Source: Neodontobutis hainanensis (Eukaryota > Chordata > Actinopteri > Gobiiformes > Odontobutidae). Taken from it: a DNA stretch of 64,000 nucleotides. The translations under genes were made by a program, and so were the position numbers. The notes beneath the pieces were generated by a model that was not told the origin of the DNA, searched no databases, and worked only from the letters and a program-made list of their open reading frames with translations. Every line of letters starts with the position of its first letter. Within the stretch, counting starts at the first letter, position 1. Below, piece after piece: positions 23,700-37,479 of the stretch. Location: assembly GCA_024349245.1 (NCBI GenBank), contig JALDNG010000427.1, positions 62,001-126,000 on the forward strand, in the 5' to 3' direction.

Positions 23700-26600
23700 T
23701 GTTTTCTGGTTAAATATTGATTTAAATTGTTTTGGATTTAAAATACAAAATCTAATTCTGAAGATATGCAGAAGGTACCCTATGAATATTTTTAAGGTAT
23801 CAGAATAAATGCGGATATATATTCAGGTGATTTGTACGTTTCAATAATACGAAAAACATTCTTAAACAGAAATTTACTTGAATGATCAATGTAACTATTT
23901 TTAACTTTCGAAATGAAAATTCTTTGTGTTCACGAAATATAATTGGATATTCGAAGATAAACCTACATTCCTTAATAAATACACTGCCGTATTCTATACC
24001 AGATTTACTAAAAATTGTACCGATCAAATATTTACTTCTTCGTGATTAAATTTGTTCAATGATTCTTCCCATCCTGTTAGATGTTTAAGTCACAAAATTG
24101 ATAGCTGTATCTAAATTTGTTACGATTATTCATTCTTTACCACATGCGGATTAACAGTAATCATTTAGTACATTGAAGAAGTTATCGATAAATCTTTAAA
24201 ACAAGCAAAGTGTAGTGTTCATCAGAATAGATAATGGATCACAAGAAATTTCAGATCATGCTACATGCATTTCAACAAAAGAAATAAACAAACTTTGAAC
24301 AATTTTATACTTATTTTTGTCCTTTAAGATCTCAGAAAATAATCAACTCTCATTCAACTGAGTATTAGGGGGAATAACCTTTTTAGTGTTGAAGGAATAT
24401 ATATTTCGTTCATTGTAGTTGTGAAAAGAAAAATAATTACATTAGATGATGACTCAATGTAAAGATAAAATTTAACATCTGAATCCAAAGTTCAGAAGTT
24501 TAAATCTTACATCAATATAGAACGATTTAAGGGACATTATACAATAAATCGATTTGTGTCATTCCCTAAAATGCATTTGGATTAAGTCTCACATTTGAAA
24601 AATTATAAAAATTATCTCAAACATAGCTGAGATACATAGCATCAAGAGATAACTTCATGATATTTTGGAGAAATTACGTGTCAATCCTATTGAATTGAAA
24701 CAAAGCCATACTGAATTAGATATAATATTATTTGCTAACGTAGTGTCCTATCGATGCTGTAAACTAGCATGAGAAAGTTAACAAATATCTTGATACTTTC
24801 TTTAATTTTCACTCAGTCTGACTTAAGACACAGGAGTTTTGCTTGTGGTTACGTCATTTGAGATAAATTTTGAAAAATTTTATGGAGTAAACATGATCCG
24901 TTGCCTTCTGAATATTTTCTACCTGCCTGCGTTATCATCACAAATGTTAAATCAGTACATGCCGAAATTAAAAGTTTAAGTTTATTCTGTTCACATACAT
25001 GAATTAATTGCTGCTTTGATGCAAGATGAATACATATTTTAATGATTACTAAATTGAATGGCAAGTAAATCAAAGAGGAAAAGAGAGTTTTTACATCCAA
25101 AATGTACACGAATACACTTTGATAGATTTAAAGTCTCAGAATTTAAAATGCAGGCGATATATCAAAATATAATACATTAAAACGAAACAAGGAACCCGTT
25201 GTCGTTTTGCTTGAAATCTCGTGACATATAATGCTTAAGAGCACTGTTTTGGTAGCAGATTTGATTTGAGAAAATAATGAAATTAAATGAATTTTTGGAG
25301 ATAGTATCCCTAAATCAACTATAAAAAAACATAATAGATATATTTGAACGATCTAAAATATTACCAGTTATATATTATGGCTATTTTACACACACTCCAA
25401 TCTTAAAAACAGCCAAACAATCATTCCTTAAACACACAAATATGAATATCTATAATTATCATTTAAAGTGATCATCAAAATTGGAAGTACGATTAGATAT
25501 CTTATAAAACAAATCTCGACAAAACCAGGAACTAAAGCAACAGCTAGAAATTTTTAATTAAAACTTTTATCTATATTTAATATTAAAATACTTTAAAACG
25601 GGATATATGCCATTCTCAAATATATAAAGTGATATATTCTCAAAATAAATTCGGTTTTTTACCTTAAAACGGAAATAAATGATGCTGAAGTACCAGTATA
25701 CTATGAGTTATCATGACCATGATCTGATCTCAAAGAATCAAAATTAAATCTTCGAATGATACTCACAGACTACAGGCTATAATTAACCAGAGAATAAAAA
25801 ATAATTAAAGTTGAGAAGTCCCTGTGATACTTATGAGAAAAGAGATCATTCTTTGTGAGCATATTCTCAAGCCAATCACTGCGACGTTTCTAAACGTTAA
25901 TCTTAACATGATTTCAATAAATTCCAATACTGATCCTAAAATTATGAAATCAAAGACGCGTTATCCATTGAACGATTTAAGGATCTAAACGTTTCAAATC
26001 AATGTTACTTGCACTTTGAATAATCCTCACTCTTACCGGTGTTCGTGGGAAAATTTATGAAGCTGCCTTATACTTTTTAAAACGTCTTAGTATCTTCAAA
26101 ACGCACCAAAGAACATGTTATTAAAATAAATCTTGATTCGAGAAATTGAAATTAAATAAAATATTGAATGTCGAAACAATATTTACACTAGCTCTTATTG
26201 TTCGAAATAAAATGGCCGATGTATCATAAATCCCTTTGCGATATGATAAACATTAAAAGCCCAAATTCATAATTATGATAACGGAATCGATCATTTTGAA
26301 ATGGTTCAACCAGAAGAATAAACCTTCTTAATTAGTAGATGCCAGAATATTATGATTTTCGAAATACTAACTTGGATTTCATGTATTTTATACAACAAAC
26401 TCAATTGAACCGTATTACGGTTTAAACGTAGATTAAAGTATATTATCCTTCTATTTGAGTTAAAAAAATAATTAAAATGTTTAATGTTAGACTTACTTGA
26501 TAAAATGAGGCTCATCATCAAAAAAAAGATTAGTTCCCCGAATTTCGTATTGTTTCAATTGGGTTTGTGTCAGAATTTAGAATGCTCAGACCAAAGCAAG

Positions 26601-27100
26601 ATCATAATTATAATTTACCATTCAAAAAGGGATTGGAGTTCGATATCTAGCTCTCCCGCCTTTTTTCTCAGTTGAAACGAACAAGCCGAACTTACCATCT
26701 GTATCCTATAGCAGAAAATCGAACAAATACGCCATAATAGCCTTAGAAAATTCATATAATTTTACCATTTGTAATTTTTCAAATGATATAAAACGTAAAA
26801 ACATATAAACAGTCACTAAGTTATATGACTTACATCTATCGGGCAAACCAAAGAATATTAAATGTGACAATGCGAATACACCATATCTATTTATTCAAGA
26901 AAGCTTTATGGATCAAAAATTGCACTCAGGGTCACGATGAAAAATTCACACTTAATAGACTAAATTTTGAAATGAAGTACTCACAATTATTTCAAATGTT
27001 TGAGATAGCTTGTTGATCGGAGTGAAAAGGTTTTCAGAACAACAATAAGCTTTCAAGACTTTCTTCACCGATGAACATCAAAAGTCCTTCTTTGTAGTTA
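23700..27100 (+). mobile_element. Retroelement fragments (integrase-like), weak
   Basis: Pieces of possible pol sequence lie on the + strand. Around 24220-24270, VVFIRIDNGSQEIS resembles the integrase block containing its second Asp (I.sDnG.qF). Around 26640-26760, AFFLS.NEQAELTICIL resembles the AD.LSR...EL linker between RNase H and integrase, followed near 26825-27016 by HH- and C-containing sequence that might be a zinc-binding region. The two pieces are in the wrong order for one element, so at least two fragments would be involved. The rest is unremarkable A/T-rich DNA. Confidence 0.3.
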
Positions 27101-29035
27101 ATATTCCAAAAGCGGCAGTAAACTGAATTCATCAAACGGAACTAAACAATTTATACAACTTTCAAATTCTTAAGAATTTACATTCTTTTCAATTTTTCAT
27201 TCACAAGATACGTGCAGCTTGATAATGGATATTTTTAGAGACAGTTAATAGTTGTCAACTTAAGCTAGAGTTTGTTAAAACTAACATAAGTTTTGAATAA
27301 CTATTTCATTTCTCGTTATGAAAACTAGATTCTTTTATATAATTTAACAATGACGTAAATATTTTAATACAAATTCATTTAATGCGATTATTAAAATCTA
27401 TTTTAATTTTTAATGAGTACATTTAGTCATAAATGAAATTCATAATTGAAAAAAACTTTCTATTTATTTTATAAAATTTTAAAAAACAAGTGATTTGTGG
27501 TGTGCTTTAAAACAATTAAGTAATCATTTAAAAAAATAAGCTAAAATGAAATTCTTCATGATTAATCTTTCTCATTGAGTTATTCTCATTTTGTATACGG
27601 TGCACATCTCCAGAGAATATTTATAATAACTTGTGAAATTACTTTTCAGTCATATTTAAAATAAAAAAAGTAAAATTGAGATCGCGGGGGAAATTAAAAG
27701 ATTTACTTTTCCGAAAAAAGTAATTAGATAATTTATATATTACACCAATAAAATAAACATTTTTATGGAGATAAAACCTCAAAATATGAACGATATACAC
27801 GTTAAAGACACTGAGTTTAAGCTAACAATCTAAATAAAAATAACAAATTAATGATAACTAATCTAAGAATAAACACCTAAAATAATTTTAAAATAACATC
27901 AGCAGGTTAGATGATAAAATAACAAAGATAACCACCGAGCAGGAATATATTAGTTTAAATACTTGATATTTTTAAATCATTAAAAATGCCAGAATGATGT
28001 TAAAAAAGTCTCGATGAGCGTTGTATCGACAAAATATACAATTGTTTTGTTTATAAATTTTAAAGTCACTTTTTTAACTTGTATATTAGAATATACTTAA
28101 AAAAGATCAGCATTCTATGAAGACACTCCATTAATCAACGCATTTGAATAATTATTTGATGATTTATAATCACCGCCATTTATGGAATACTAAGATAACA
28201 AAACAAGGATAATGACTTGACAGATGGCAAATTATTATTTTGGAAATAATTAAATGTGTTTTACAGGTGGTTATAATAATCAGATGAAGAAACAAATTTA
28301 TCAAAATTAATAATTAAGACAGAAATTAATTAAATTTCTTTAGAACAGACATAAAATAGTATAATAGAGAGAGCAATCTCTTGAGCATGCTCAGGATAAA
28401 ATTGAAACTAAATTTTAAAGTACCAAAAATGATAAAAATACAATGATAAACATAAAATTACAACGATTGATATCAATTAAATTGATTGTGTAGAAATAAT
28501 TGAAAATATGACTATGTTTCGTACTCAAACAAAAACTTGTTTCATTTTTGTTGAGAAATCAAGGTGATACGAATTTAAATGTACGTTTCTCTATTAAATT
28601 TGACAGTCTAAGAAATTATTTAAGTTATTAAAGTTACTATATGTTTTATAATATTTTCCACTTACTTTGGCCAATACATCATGTTATCTTGTCATTTTGG
28701 GAAACTAGTAAGAGGTTTTATCGTGGAATAGACTCAGATTATACCCAATCCTCTATTTTATGAAACATGTGTCACATTTCCGTTTGCTTCTGCCGTGAAT
28801 AATGTTTTATTTCATAATAGAAACTACAGAGTAAATTTTGAGAAGTGTGAATATCTTACACAAATAAAATTTTATCGGATATGAAATGTGATAACTATTT
28901 CTAACACCAAAATTTTTTATATTATTAACCCAAAGATAATGAAGTTATTATTGATAATTATTTTATATATCGGATAAAATCTTAGAGTAATAAAATATTA
29001 ATATGGGGTATTTCAACCAATCACATGAGAGTTGC
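27101..29035. other. A/T-rich region with nothing recognised
   Basis: No exon, RNA gene or element seen. It holds one perfect 12-bp palindrome, TGAGCATGCTCA, near 28382. Confidence 0.4.
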
Positions 29036-29170
29036 AACAAAACATGTAATCGTCGCAATCTCAAACACGCAATCCTTGTTATCTATAACATAATCTTTGT
29101 GAACAAAAACGTAATTCTTGCAATTATTACATAATCGTTGAAATCAATTACTTAATTCTAGAAATAGATT
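29036..29170 (+). repeat. Degenerate minisatellite of about 21-nt units
   Basis: About six successive units of 20-23 nt follow the pattern ACATAATC.TTG.AATCAA: ATGTAATCGTCGCAATC, ACGCAATCCTTGTTATC, ACATAATCTTTGTGAAC, ACGTAATTCTTGCAATT, ACATAATCGTTGAAATC and ACTTAATTCTAGAAATA. The array lies about 160 bp upstream of a small lysine-rich frame and the transposase remnant. Confidence 0.55.
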
Positions 29171-29329
29171 GAATCTAAAATTAATAATATTTTAAAATTG
29201 GGAAAATTAAAATATTATTAAAGGTTTATTCGGAACAGGTACAATCATTTAAAAAATATCAAAAATTATTGTTATACAAATCCAATCTAAAATTCAAAAA
29301 CTATTTTAGCATTCATGAAAATACTACAA

Positions 29330-29485
29330 ATGAAGCAGATTGAATGGCGAAGACTTCAACATGCAGAATATTTCGAAATTAAAAGAAAATTAGAATGTTT
29401 TAAGAAGAAACGAAAATTACAAACTCAACAAAAGGCGAGAATCATCTCTGAAGATGATCGACCACGAGTATTATGGAAAACATAG
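29330..29485 (+). CDS. Small basic ORF of 51 aa, unknown
   Basis: An ATG-to-TAG frame rich in Lys, Arg, Glu and Gln (MKQIEWRRLQHAEYF..., then FKKKRKLQTQQKAR, ending RPRVLWKT). It could form a basic helix. No family is recognised. It sits between a minisatellite and a decayed DDE transposase and could be part of that element, an exon of an unrecognised gene, or chance. Confidence 0.25.
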   Translation: MKQIEWRRLQHAEYFEIKRKLECFKKKRKLQTQQKARIISEDDRPRVLWKT

Positions 29486-29639
29486 AGTAGTAATCTGTTT
29501 CAGCCATATCTTAAATGTTAAAAACATAAACGGAACACATCATTATACAGATACACCTAAAAACTGAGCATATTTGTGAGTTAGCGTGAGTATATAGGTG
29601 TAATAATCTATGTATGGAGGACAAGAATCTTCTACTTGC

Positions 29640-30411
29640 CTTTGCTGATTAAAGATGCATGTTTGTAATTAAATATCTTGATAACTTTTTAAATGACGTT
29701 TAGCATTCAGTCTTCAAGCAGCAAAGTGATAGATGTCTTCAAAGATGTCAAACTAACTTTAACAAATGTCCAGTTGGTTGTAGCTCTGAGAAATGAGATA
29801 AAATTCTCGATGCCAGAGTGGAATACACTAATTTTAAAAGAATTTTTGAAAAAGAACGACAATAAAAATTATTTTTAGATTGATGAGGCTGAGTTCATTT
29901 TTGATACAAGATCAAGACAAGGCAGAAGTGAATTTGGATCATCTGCCTACTTTACTATTCTTTCAGAACTAAGAAGAAATATATATGTAATTGATTTAAT
30001 GAATACTCATGGAATTATGTACCACATGGTTCATGAATGAGCAGTAACAAATGAACATTTCAAGACATCTTAGAGGAAAACTATTGAGATCTGTATTACA
30101 TGAGAATTAACTCTCAAATTTTGATCATGTTCAACGCAAAAATTCATAATTATCGGGGACAGGCTGAAGATGACATAATCGCAATTTACCAAATCAAATA
30201 CACGCTAGAAATCTCTCCTATTTTAAATCCAATAAAAAATGTAATGTCTGTTTTGACGAACTCGGTAATTCGTTGCGAGGCTAAGATTACAACTGAATGG
30301 AAGGGATTTAATTTACGAATAATTTGCATAAATCACAAAATCAATGTGGAGGATTCTATGGATAAATTTATAGTCTATCTAAATCGATTCATCAGAGAGA
30401 GATATCTATGA
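29640..30411 (+). pseudogene. Mariner/IS630-type (DDE_3) transposase, broken
   Basis: The core of a Tc1/mariner-superfamily transposase is readable. IDEAEFIFDTRSRQGRS with the following G..A matches the first catalytic Asp block (FIDEsgf...r.GRsp.G), then NIYVIDLMNTHGI is the next strand. ILIMFNAKIHNYRG matches iliMDNAkIHk, where the second catalytic Asp is Phe. SPILNPIKNVMSVL matches the SP.LNPIE..fS.lK block, where the third acidic residue is Lys. There is a TAG at 29876-29878 just before the first block, further stops near 30037 and 30073, and a frame change before 30100. Two of three catalytic residues are lost, so it is inactive. The N-terminal DNA-binding domain and terminal inverted repeats were not found. 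Confidence 0.6.
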
Positions 30412-33400
30412 AATTAAATTATATAAATATTTATTTTAACATTCTGACCATGAATTTTTGCTCTTGATAGCAAAGATTACTCTATTGATTCCACAATTAT
30501 GTTGGTAATCTAAAACCTCAAAAAGGTAAATCTGTCCACAATAAATAAAATAAATCTGTTTGGAGAATAATTTTACTTCGACTTCTTTTTTGCAAAAATC
30601 GTTTTTAAAAAGCTTAAAAGCGAGTTTTGCGTGAATTATATTTCAGATGAAACAAATCTGATACAGTTCAGTATTTTTATAGCTGATACAGGGTTGATTA
30701 AGCGTTCTTTTAATGCCATCATCCATTGTCAAATCTTTTGATAGGTCTTCAAATATCTAATGAAGACAAATTTTTAGTTAAGGAGTGAAAAAGGATATGA
30801 AAAAAAATCATTATATCTATGTGATACAAGTTCGCAAAAACTTTGATTTTGTGATTTTATGGTTTTATGGCGAGGATTTCGAAAATTATTTTATTTATTT
30901 TGGAAATTACATTTCCTATTGTAATTTGAAATAAATCTTCTTGATATCCTTTATCTCTGAAAAACAATTTATGATCTCAGATCTCTTCGTTTCTTATACT
31001 CTTTTACATGTCCATAAAATTCATCTTTTACCCTGATACGCATTCTATTTTCTGCTGTTATACTTCAGCACATTTCTGTCAAATAGGTTAAAATATAAGT
31101 GACTGCCAAAATGTATGGTAACAAATCAATAGTTCATGGTAACTTCATTGCAACAAAATTTGAAAAAAACTTTGAATAACTAGTGAATAATCATAAATAT
31201 TTCTAAACTTTTCGGTCTACGGCAGTCCTTTCTCTTAAACTCACAAATATTGGTCCAGTAAATTTCAAAGATGGATTCATTGCTTTTAACTTTCCAATTT
31301 ATATAACATTAAGAAGTTTAAAAAATTTGATATAAAGTCAATTTATGGGAACTATAGCCGTTCGTCTTGATTTTATTCTGGAGTTTTTTCCTCTAGTTTT
31401 TTTATGTTTTGAATATTCCTAGTGACTGTATAGTTTCCAAATTTTCGTTATTATATGAAATCTACGACGGTTAAACCTAAGAATGTGCTGCTTTTTAGTT
31501 TAAAATTTCGATATTAATTTCTTAACATTATACGTCAAGCATATATTTTGTCAGATACGGAAAATATTTCAACAGATAATATTAAGAATAAGTTACATAA
31601 TTTTGAAATTAGTTTTCCATTCTCAGACGAAATGTATTTTTAAATGTCAACTAATTTGAATTATATTAAATAAACAAAACAATTTTTTATAAAAATTTAT
31701 TTCCATCAATTTTGATCATACATATAAGTTATAGTGACATTTTCATATATGAGATAATTTAATATTCGACTTTAAAATTTTAATAGATTTAAAATTTATT
31801 GCTATCTATTATTATAACCAATACTCAAAAAAAACTAGAGAAATGGGGTTTGTTAAATCGATATATATTATTTAAGATGCCGATGATGAATATTTTATAC
31901 GATATCTCTTCAAAAAGTTGAAATTTTAAAAAAAGGTATTCGTAGAATATTTAGGCTCTTTAAATTCAGATAAACTTCAAATGTTTGGAGTTACTTTATT
32001 ATCTTTCAGACTTAGTTTGGTTGATTGAGCTCATTTTTCATTTTAGCTTTTTAAAAGTTTTTCGTATTTTCTAAAATACACCCTGATAAATTTTTAACAT
32101 TTCAATGTATATACTCATCCCCAAATAACGATGTTATGAGCAACTTTAAATCTTAAAAGTGAGTGATTATCACAAATTTATCAGCCGTTTACATATTTTT
32201 TTGCAACTAGATTCCATTTTAGAAAAATTAATCGATGTGAATATCGAATAATGTATTTAAAATCAAAATTATATATATATATATATATTGACACACGTAA
32301 GCCAACCTATTGAAATAAAAATTTGTTGAGATGAATTATTGATTTAAAAGACAGAAGAACTAAGATTTAAAACAAATCATAATTAGCTATTTCATCGTGG
32401 TTTAGTTAATGGAGCTAACATATAATAAAATCAAATTTTCTCACTATTTTATTCCTTAATAAATTAATATAGTCAAATATAAATTTAATCTCAACCAGTC
32501 TTTAAATTTAACCCACAAAATATATTAATTGTTAAGTACATTTTAATGATTTGAATTAGTTTTATTCTATCACCATAATTAATGCCTGAGATGATTAAAA
32601 ATACTTATAATTGTGAAAATTTAAAAATCGATCTTAAAAGTCAGTAATTTTAAATAATTTTAAAACTCAAAGACTGGATTCCAGGTTTTCTTGAAATTTT
32701 GTTTGTTCAAAATTCTTAAATAAAAACATATTTCAAATTTATTAAGTTCCATCGATGAAAAATTTTTTTGTTTTTAAAATAAAACCAGCGTGGCACTAAA
32801 TTTAAGAACATACATCCAAACTGATTTCGGTGAACTTCAATATTATTTTGATGACAAGTAAACTTTTGAAAGCTGAAATTTTTAACAGATCAGTCCATGG
32901 TTATTGATGCATTCAGTAAGTCACACAACCAATAGAGAACAACCCTATAAACGGATGTTATTCGATATTAACGTATGTGGAAGAAAATAAGTTAGTACGA
33001 TTTGATTTTTCAAATATAATAAATCTCTAAATTTATACGAAGTTTTCGGTTTAAGTTTAGTTCCATTATTGTTATTGTGTTAAATAATTCAAAAAGCAAA
33101 CTTAAAAAACAATTTAAATGGATTCATCAACGTTGATCAGTCAAAAAGAAAAATTTATTAATTTTAATGAAATAAAAAGTTCAGTTTATTCTAGACTTCT
33201 ATCGAGACGTTTCAAGCTAATCGATAAATTTTAGCTCACATTTTCGTGTCTACATATTAAATCTCTAAATTACAAATTGGTAAAAGAAATTTTTCAGAGT
33301 TCATAATACATATTTATAAACTATATTTTCAAGTTAAGACAGATTTGAAATTGTGAACTTAATAGATATTTTACATTTTAATTTATAATATCACATATCT

Positions 33401-34870
33401 CAACAAAATTGACAAAATAAAACTCGTAATTAACTAAATTCACAAAATATATGGGAGATGTAGAATTTAGGTAAATTTCAATCCCAACAACTCAGGGTAG
33501 ATACATAACTTGTTTCACCATGAAAGTATAAGCTTGGAAAATTTATTTGTATTTTTGACAAGAATGATTATTTTAAAAGTTAACATGTCGAGCTGGAATA
33601 AGAAACTGCCAAAAATATCATAAATTAATTTAACTTGTGTTAAGGGTTTACGATAAGGTAAGATTATTCGGCACTCTAAACCTTTTGACGTTTGTCTTTT
33701 AATAAATAAATGAAGGCTTTAATATTTATCTTTAAATGAGATGTTTTAATGTTCAACTTAAATGTTTAACTTGTTTAAGTTTTTCAACGACAGTTAAAAC
33801 TTTACTATCACATAAATTTTTACAACGACACGTAATATTTAAGAATAAATTATGAATGATCAAATGATAAGAGATTAAAATTAAAATTTTTAAATCTTCA
33901 GAAAATTGTAAAATATGCCTCTTTTAAGATCTATCTTAAAATGACGCATTTATTCACTCGACAACCAGTTCTGCTAATTCTAGGAGGCAAATAATTATAA
34001 ACGCTGAAAAAATATAAAAATCACATTGAAGATTAACCAAAAATGAACTAAAAAAATCATTAAATTTTTTAAGTAAATTAACGACCTTTTATAAAATGAT
34101 TTCAAAATCAAAATATAAGTAATCGGTTATGATTAGGCAATATTTTTCAATCAATAAAGGAAATTTTACACGATGATATTGATATCAAGCTACAAAATAT
34201 TTATTTATACATCCTCTTGATGTTATAAAGGACATAATTTGTAAATATCAGATAAAAATTATCCTTTAAATCCTAAAGTGTTAATGTATATTTTTTTACA
34301 GATAATTGTTAAAGCTATTTGATTTATTTTTGCTTTTCTTAAGTAATCACACTCGACCATTATTTATCTCTCAAACCATTTAATGTTGATGAGACAGAAA
34401 AAGTTAAGAGAAAGTAGCTTAGCTTGATCATATGCATTGAAAAAATAACTTTTGTCAAGACAATATTAAAATAAATTACAAAGATACCACGAAGATAATA
34501 AATTTGCAACTATATTTTTTCTCAATTCAAAAGTTTGAATGCATAAATCGAAGCAGAAATATTTACTTCAGACTATCAGATACAGAAAAGTTAAATTTCT
34601 CAAAATTTGATATCGATCGAAAAATATGTTCTCAAGTTACTTCTTAATGGTTATCAGAAAGAATAGTCATGCTGACAATTAGATATTTTTAACGTTAATG
34701 TAAACAGTCAACGAAATGTTCATAAAGGATACCTGAAGAACTCATTTCACCAAATACAATTTTTCCTTATCTTAATAAACGATTCAACACATCAAGAGTA
34801 TAATTTACTTGAATGTGCAATCATTCTAAAATAAAGAAATAATGGATTGAAGCGATATCAATTCATTATT
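30412..34870. other. Long A/T-rich region without recognised genes
   Basis: About 4.4 kb. It contains a (TA)n run at 32271-32288 and a short ATG frame of 38 codons at 33118-33234. No exon can be assigned to a known family on either strand. Confidence 0.4.
32271..32288. repeat. (AT)9 microsatellite
   Basis: Uninterrupted AT dinucleotide run in A/T-rich surroundings. Confidence 0.9.
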
Positions 34871-36074
34871 GGCAAGATGGCTGATACCGCTAGTTTTAAA
34901 AAATTTATTTCAGTGAATGAAATAAAAGAGTCTACATGATTAAATATATTATAAAACACGATTTCCAGATGGTAAAAGACAAAGTACTACTTTCATGAAT
35001 GTAATATTTTTATTTTGAAATTTTAAATTATTAAAAGTATATCTATCCTAAATAAACCATCATATAAATAACTTAATTCATGTTTGGATAGAAAAAAATT
35101 TTTCTGATCAAAAACTTGATTAATATTACCCTTATAATTTTGAATTTAGAAAATTGCCCTTTTGAATACCTAAAATTTTCTGTTGTCGTGGAGGAAGCTA
35201 TTGAAAGTATGAATATATATTATAAAGCTTTATTTTCAAAAATTTATATTTTATAGTAAGGATGATGAAAACTTATCAAGCCTTGTTCGATCAATGTTCA
35301 ATTATGAACTGAAGAGATAAAGATTATTTTTCTGTAATATAAAGTTAATTTAATGAACATGAGCCTTAGATTAAAGGTTATTGGTGGTAATGTTACTTTT
35401 GAATCGGGAGATGGCTTTATTGATAAATCTAAAGAATTTCGAAGACGGAGACTTCTCAGAATGGGTTGAAATTTGAGAAGTTAATGTGAGCCATAAATAA
35501 ATCGACCGAGAAGCAAATGATACCCCACCTCCCAGTATTCTTAGATAGGACGGCTCAGAAATACTTGAGATTTCTGGAAGAAGAGTTGCATGAGTTGAAT
35601 CCAAAGTCGAAACGATTGCTAATTTTGTGGTTTGCTTTAAGCTCGCAGGAATCAATGATATAGCTACAGAATTATCAAAGAGAGACCTTTGATGATTTTG
35701 AAGCCTTGGGTTGTAAAATCAAAGATTAATTGGATCTAAGTTATCCCACATTAGATTAAACTGGAAAACAAGTTCTCTATCTTGATCACTTTTTAAGAAA
35801 AATGGATCCCGAAGGAGCCCCGTTTGTAGATCCCAAGACACAATCAAAGGAATTGATCAAGTCATTGCTGCATCAGAAAGAATCTCCCAAGCTCGATATT
35901 TGTATTCGGTTAAACCCTGAAATGCTGTGGATGAGACAAAAAGGGCGATTGACGAATTAAAGAGCAAATGATGGACTGGAAAAATAAGTTGGAACAGCAG
36001 ATATTTATCAAAACACTGACTTACGTTCTGCAACCACGCCGAAATTCGACACAGAGCGAAACAGGGAGATCCAC

Positions 36075-36116
36075 TGTAATTTTTGTAAAATGATCTAGCA
36101 TATAAAAAGGAACTGC
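36075..36116 (+). pseudogene. Gag zinc knuckle (CCHC) of Gypsy element 3
   Basis: CNFC, four positions (the last a TAG), H, IKRN, C. The spacing is exact for a retroviral-type nucleocapsid knuckle. The internal stop shows that the copy is dead. Confidence 0.7.
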
Positions 36117-36829
36117 CGAACGTTTCTTCATCTTATAAACAGGGGATGATTTCGAATTATGACGTTACTTACTTATTTCAACAACGAGAATTCACTACCA
36201 AGTGTGAAATTGTCTATAAATGGCGTTTTAATAAATAGAATTCAAGATACAGGATGATCAATTTCTTAATTATCTATTAAATTTTTTAATCCACATTCCA
36301 AAGACAATAGGGTTATTTTGAACTCAAAAGAGCTGAAATCTGTAGGAGGGAAAAATTTGACCATGCACGGTTGTATCATATTAATTTCACATTTTGAAAA
36401 AGAAAAATGACCCTTTAAGGTTTTATATTATTCATAACTTGATCAAAGAATGCATACTAGGTATTGAGTTTATGACAGCATTAAGAGTAAAATTAGATTT
36501 TTCTTGGTCAATCATATTAAATATTCCCAAACTACTGTGGGTACTCTTTCTAAAAATACGGAAGAATTCATTGACGACATAACAGAAATATCTTACGTTG
36601 ATGATAACTAACCTTCCTATTTCTATTGTTTCAGATTATCTAACTGGCCTTTTTAGTGAATACAAATCCTTATTAAAACGAAACCTAGGTACCACGAATA
36701 AAATATATCACATAATTTACCTAGAATCTAAGAAGGTAATTAGTGAGACGCCAAGAACTGTACTAATTCATTATAAAGGGCAAATGGATACAGTTATTGA
36801 AAACCTGAATAAATGACATCATCAAACCA

Positions 36830-37340
36830 ACCAGTAGTCCATTTTGCGCTTCAGTCGTATTCATACCAAAAAATGACGAGGTTCAAATTTGTGTGAACTA
36901 CAGAAAGTTGAATACGATCGCTGAGAATACCGCTAACCCAATTCCATATATAGCAGATGTGCAAAACAAACAAAAAGACGTTGCTACTTCTCTACCATTG
37001 ATTTAAAACCTAGATACTGGCGAATACCTGTTTAACCATCTGACATAGAGAAAACGGTGTTCTCGTTTGGTGCAGAATATGAACTGGTCGAATTGAAAGT
37101 GATGTCTTTCGGTCTAACTGGATCTATAGATACATCTAAGAGGCCCATAAACACGATATTTTTGAATATGAGGTTTGTATGTGTGAATCTAAACATCATG
37201 GCATTATTTTTTAAACCAAATGAGGAACATAATGATCATCGTAAGGTAGTGTTGAGATCTTATTTTGATGCTCGCATAGTGATAAACTCTGACAAATCTT
37301 TTTTACTAACCAGGAAATATCATATTTGGAGTTAATTTTG
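36830..37340 (+). pseudogene. Reverse transcriptase remnant of Gypsy element 3
   Basis: TSSPFCASVVFIPKND, then VNYRKLN, matches the Gypsy SSPyaSPvvlVkKKDG / cvDYR.LN block. TIDLK.RYW follows (motif A, Asp present). Next come FSFGAEYELVE and MSFGL (the FG.yE...MPFGL block). Motif C (YxDD) is not readable after 37200, where the sequence diverges. Frameshifts separate the blocks. Confidence 0.7.
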
Positions 37341-37479
37341 GATAAGAGTGCACGCGTCTTGATCCTATCAAAACACAGGTCATGTTTAACTCTCCTACAC
37401 CCAAAAAGAGTAAAGTTGTTCAAAAATTCTTTGGAATGGCCAATATACGTTTGAAGTTTTTCTAGAAGGTTACTTATAT

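Noticed and set aside
24849..25109. An 86-codon minus-strand open frame as a gene
   Set aside because: No family recognised and both strands are similarly open; the surrounding plus strand has weak retroelement signals.
35371..35655. A 94-codon minus-strand open frame
   Set aside because: The plus strand fits the gag part of Gypsy element 3 (FLEEELHELNPKSKRLLILW-like sequence); the minus frame is its complement.
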